Source of the DNA: Mercurialis annua
Lineage: Eukaryota; Streptophyta; Magnoliopsida; Malpighiales; Euphorbiaceae
Direction: 5' to 3'
Assembly (NCBI RefSeq): GCF_937616625.2
Contig: NC_065572.1
Coordinates: forward strand, 2,501-66,500
Length of the DNA stretch: 64,000 bases
The translations under genes and the position numbers were made by a program. Below the pieces are notes generated by a model. The model ran no database searches, had not been told where the DNA came from, and worked only from the letters and a program-made list of their open reading frames with translations. Below are positions 63,681-64,000 of the stretch, piece by piece; positions within the stretch are counted from its first letter, which is position 1, and every line of letters begins with the position of its first letter.

Positions 63681-64000
63681 TGTGATCTTGGTGCTAGCAT
63701 TAATCTTATGCCTTTAACTCTTTTCAGGACACTTTGTGGAGATCAAACCGTGAAAAGCACCTCGATGGTACTCCAACTAGCGGATCATTCGTTGAAAAGG
63801 CCGTTTGGGATTATTGAGGATGTGCTTGTCAAGGCAGATAAATTCATCTTTCCGGTTGATTTTGTTATCTTGGACTATGCGGTTGATAAGGAATGCCCAA
63901 TGATCTTGGGGCGACCCTTCATGAACACCGGAAGGGCTTTAATTGATGTGCATGGTGGGAAATTGACCTTGCGGATTGATGAAGAAACGGTTGTGTTTGA
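63681..64000 (+). CDS. Aspartic protease domain, partial (runs off the window)
   Basis: CDLGASINLMP begins at 63681. The catalytic aspartate is at 63684-63686 in a DLGAS motif, the Athila/Tat form of the D-T/S-G-A active site. The flap region follows as VLQLADHSLKRPFGIIEDV, then FPVDFVILDY, and the conserved ILGRPF at 63903-63920, ending in GRALIDVHGGKLTLRI. These are the usual retropepsin-like parts in order, with no stop or frameshift. The domain has no start of its own, being part of the polyprotein, and is cut by the window end in the VVF stretch, just before reverse transcriptase should follow. Confidence 0.88.

Larger units (their letters stand above)
59911..64000 (+). mobile_element. 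Ty3/gypsy LTR retrotransposon, Athila-like, 5' part
   Basis: The satellite stops in mid-monomer after GAGCTAAC, and an unrelated sequence begins with TGATAGGAG. The order that follows is LTR, tRNA-Asp primer binding site, leader, gag, then protease, the layout of a plant Ty3/gypsy element. The gag block (FPFSLRDKA, ESLYETWERFKDL), the KAVELRSGR linker and the CDLGASINLMP protease motif are characteristic of the Athila/Tat branch, and in my judgement Athila. The element is transcribed away from the telomere. Reverse transcriptase, RNase H, integrase and the 3' LTR would lie beyond 64000. The coding region is broken, so this copy is not autonomous. Confidence 0.93.
61618..64000 (+). pseudogene. 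gag-pro: Broken gag-protease reading frame of the Athila-like element
   Basis: Reading starts at ATG 61618 (MHNTRRANLP). It needs one change of frame near 61797, then follows a single frame to the window edge. In that frame there are two stop codons, TGA at 62139-62141 and TGA at 62325-62327. From 62328 it is open for 557 codons to 64000. Order of parts: basic N-terminal region; gag core (about 61863-62480); Gln/Gly/Asn-rich stretch with a degenerate zinc knuckle (about 62640-63000); charged helix-rich linker; six-proline run (63348-63365); and the start of the aspartic protease (63681 onward). Gag would form the virus-like particle and the protease would mature it. The three lesions mean this copy cannot make full Gag-Pol. 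The element is partial, with pol off the right edge. Confidence 0.9.

Noticed and set aside
61648..63700. Minus-strand open frames of 66-155 codons opposite gag and protease
   Set aside because: They are antisense shadows of the gag-protease frame, which shows clear family motifs on the plus strand.

Overview
This window is the left end of a plant chromosome. It opens with Arabidopsis-type telomere repeat (CCCTAAA on the + strand, so the chromosome end is at base 1). It passes through a short zone of degenerate telomere repeats, then crosses about 58 kb of an uninterrupted A/T-rich subtelomeric satellite with a monomer near 337 bp. The last 4 kb is the 5' end of a Ty3/gypsy LTR retrotransposon of the Athila type that has inserted into the satellite. 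The heptamer telomere, a satellite unit of about two nucleosome lengths, and a retroelement primed by plant tRNA-Asp all point to a flowering plant. I cannot name the species from the sequence.

Layout. 1-946: near-perfect CCCTAAA tract. 947-1459: variant zone, first CCCTCAA-rich, then CCCCAAA and CCCTAAAA-rich. 1460-59910: roughly 170 satellite monomers in head-to-tail order. They fall into a few recurring types that I label A (cores ending ACGCGTAGGGGG), B (ACGCTTATAGGGTC with GATTTGGGG), C (ACGCTTAGGGGGTTAA) and D (ACGCTTATAGGGCC). The types are arranged into higher-order repeats: mixed blocks with segmental duplications at 1.5-22 kb, an A-B-C trimer of about 1011 bp at about 22.7-37.4 kb (most uniform at 27-34 kb), a zone with a 3.67-kb block duplication at 39-47 kb, and a mainly dimeric (about 675 bp) zone at 47-59 kb. 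59911-61440: probable 5' LTR with a TATA box. 61450-61467: tRNA-Asp primer binding site. 61618-64000: gag and the start of the protease domain, broken by one frameshift and two in-frame stop codons and cut by the window edge.

There are no host protein genes, tRNA genes, rRNA genes or CRISPR arrays that I can support. The only protein-coding heritage is the degraded retrotransposon polyprotein. The short open frames inside the satellite are by-products of the monomer sequence. The main biological content is structural: how a telomere joins a satellite, how the satellite is homogenised and rearranged by unequal exchange, and where a retroelement has entered it.
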